Shown: positions 63,131 through 64,000 of the stretch, one piece after another
Layout of the letters: every line of letters begins with the position of its first letter
Numbering within the stretch: position 1 is the first letter of the stretch
Source: JAKFWI01 sp031398975
GTDB taxonomy: Bacteria > Pseudomonadota > Alphaproteobacteria > Caulobacterales > Aquidulcibacteraceae
Length of the DNA stretch: 64,000 nucleotides
Direction of reading: 5' to 3'
Assembly (NCBI GenBank): GCA_031398975.1
Contig: JANNOI010000020.1
Location: 23,197-87,196, forward strand
Translations under genes and position numbers: made by a program
Notes under the pieces: generated by a model
Told to the model about the DNA's origin: nothing
The model's database searches: none
The model's input: only the letters and a program-made list of their open reading frames with translations

Positions 63131-63806
63131 GGGAAAGGCGCATCCTTCTGATCCGGCCGGCGCGCGTGAGAGCGTTCTCGCGCGGATGGCCGCGGCTGCG
63201 CAAGCGGGGGGTCGTGCGCCGGGATCGGTCGCGCTGGTGGCGGTGTCCAAACAACAAACCGAGGCGCGCGTGCGCGCTCTCTTGGAAGCGGGCCAGCGCC
63301 TGTTCGGGGAAAACCGCGTGCAGGAGGCGTACGCGCGCTGGGCGCCGCTGAAGGCGGAGTTTCCGGACGTGCGCCTGCGGCTGATCGGCCCGCTGCAAAC
63401 CAACAAGGCGCGCGAGGCGGTGGCCCTGTTCGACGCGATAGACACCCTCGACCGCGAAAAGCTCGCCGCCGCGCTCGCCGCCGCCATGGCCGAAACGAAC
63501 CGCCGCCCTGACGTGCTGATCCAAGTCAATACCGGAGACGAGCCGCAGAAGGCGGGCGTGGCGCCCGCCGGCGCCGACGCCCTGATCGCCGCAGCGCGGG
63601 ACCGATACGGCCTGCCGGTAAAAGGGCTGCTCTGCCTGCCTCCGGCGGGGCAGGATCCAAGCGCGCATTTCGCCTTGCTGGCGCAGATCGCCGCGCGCAA
63701 CGGGCTTGGCGAACTCAGCATGGGCATGAGCGGCGATTACGAGACGGCGATCCGCTTCGGGGCCACCCTGGTGCGCGTGGGAAGCGCGGTGTTTGGCGCG
63801 CGCTAG
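63129..63806 (+). CDS. PLP homeostasis protein YggS family
   Basis: A 225-residue PLP-binding protein (YggS/PipY/PLPBP family) that balances free pyridoxal phosphate. The Lys that binds PLP is in ALVAVSKQQ, and FGENRVQEAYARW, RLIGPLQTNKAREA, VLIQVNTGDEPQKAG and SMGMSGDYETAIRFGATLVRVGSAVFG are typical. Its stop TAG is the first codon of hairpin repeat copy C. The start ATG has AAGGG eight bases upstream and shares CATG with the divergent ThiE-like gene. Confidence 0.93.
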   Translation: MGKAHPSDPAGARESVLARMAAAAQAGGRAPGSVALVAVSKQQTEARVRALLEAGQRLFGENRVQEAYARWAPLKAEFPDVRLRLIGPLQTNKAREAVALFDAIDTLDREKLAAALAAAMAETNRRPDVLIQVNTGDEPQKAGVAPAGADALIAAARDRYGLPVKGLLCLPPAGQDPSAHFALLAQIAARNGLGELSMGMSGDYETAIRFGATLVRVGSAVFGAR

Positions 63807-63870
63807 ACCGTTTCCCGAAAAGTGTTACGCGGTTTTCGGACGAGAAACGGTCTACCTTAAAGTGTAGAGC
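63804..63870 (+). repeat. 67-bp hairpin repeat, copy C (after yggS)
   Basis: Matches copy B closely, with both outer arms perfect. The opening TAG is the yggS stop codon. It is followed by GAGCGG, the same sequence that starts the second palindrome after copy B, but here the sequence breaks into poly-G/T noise. Confidence 0.85.
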
Positions 63871-64000
63871 GGTGGGTGTTTTTTTTTTTTTTATAAAATA
63901 AAATAGACGGAGATGGGGAAGGGGCGGCTGGGGGGGGGGGGGGTTGGGGGGTGGGGGGGGGGGGGGGGGGGGCGGCGAGAGCAAGGGGGGCCCCCCCCGG
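63871..64000. other. Low-complexity contig end, probably unreliable
   Basis: After the repeat the sequence turns into a T run, a short AT-rich stretch and long G runs ending in CCCCCCCC. This is unlike the rest of the window and looks like sequencing or assembly noise (for example no-signal G calls), not genuine genome. No gene is called here. Confidence 0.85.

Noticed and set aside
63715..63984. Minus-strand open frame through repeat copy C and the poly-G end
   Set aside because: Made of repeat sequence and low-complexity noise.

Overview
The window is a GC-rich alphaproteobacterial chromosome segment. The left edge cuts into a malic enzyme gene and the right edge looks like a damaged contig end. 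Gene content (ParABS, HemJ-HemH-HemE, Tim44- and Smr-domain proteins, a DUF6489 protein, DUF3576, an NtrZ-like protein) and compact operons with ATGA/GTGA start-stop overlaps fit Alphaproteobacteria. I cannot name a genus. No plasmid, phage, transposase, tRNA, rRNA or CRISPR was seen. Nearly all genes are core housekeeping genes.

Layout. 1-6.5 kb: maeB end, then ampG, a hybrid histidine kinase and comM (minus strand), with an SOS-like box and a DnaA box in the comM leader, then yraN. 6.5-11.2 kb: rsmI, a divergent PBP-activator-like lipoprotein, hemW-rdgB and rph. 11.3-17.3 kb, plus strand: hrcA, grpE, leuS, lptE, holA. 17.3-23.4 kb, minus strand: DUF6489-mnmE, mnmG-rsmG-parA-parB, with two parS-like sites. 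23.5-25.3 kb: a dienelactone hydrolase and a quinone oxidoreductase. 25.3-29.7 kb, minus strand: hemE-hemH-hemJ, rho and two tiny membrane ORFs after rho. 29.73-30.06 kb: a non-coding gap between hemE and the PPDK regulator gene, the arrangement known at the Caulobacter and Rickettsia chromosomal origins; I read it as the likely oriC. 30.1-33.7 kb, plus strand: PPDK regulator, maf, aroE, coaE, dnaQ. 33.7-39 kb: secB, Tim44-like, Smr, and the his operon hisB-hisH-hisA-hisF-hisE. 39-46.4 kb: an EAL protein, hslVU, an acyltransferase, a response regulator with a divergent histidine kinase, and a Crp-family regulator. 46.4-51.9 kb: pckG, a PfkB kinase, a lipoprotein, nth, DUF2244 and dapB. 51.9-57.6 kb: DUF2339, dnaJ, dnaK. 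57.9-63.8 kb: a second dienelactone hydrolase, an aldo/keto reductase, a dispersed repeat, DUF3576, a porin-like protein, an NtrZ-like protein, a ThiE-like protein and yggS.

Several parts make biological sense together. ParA, ParB and the parS-like sites lie about 8-10 kb from the inferred origin, as in Caulobacter. The haem genes run away from the origin on one side and maf-aroE-coaE-dnaQ run away on the other. Protein quality control is well represented (HrcA, GrpE, DnaK, DnaJ, HslVU, SecB), with a heat-shock-type promoter candidate before dnaK.

I found no convincing new multi-gene system. The most unusual structure is a 67-bp hairpin repeat present three times. Two copies supply the stop codons of the genes beside them (smr and hisE together, and yggS). 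One copy is fused to a second long palindrome inside the his operon, and the contig breaks just where the same fusion would be expected at the right edge.
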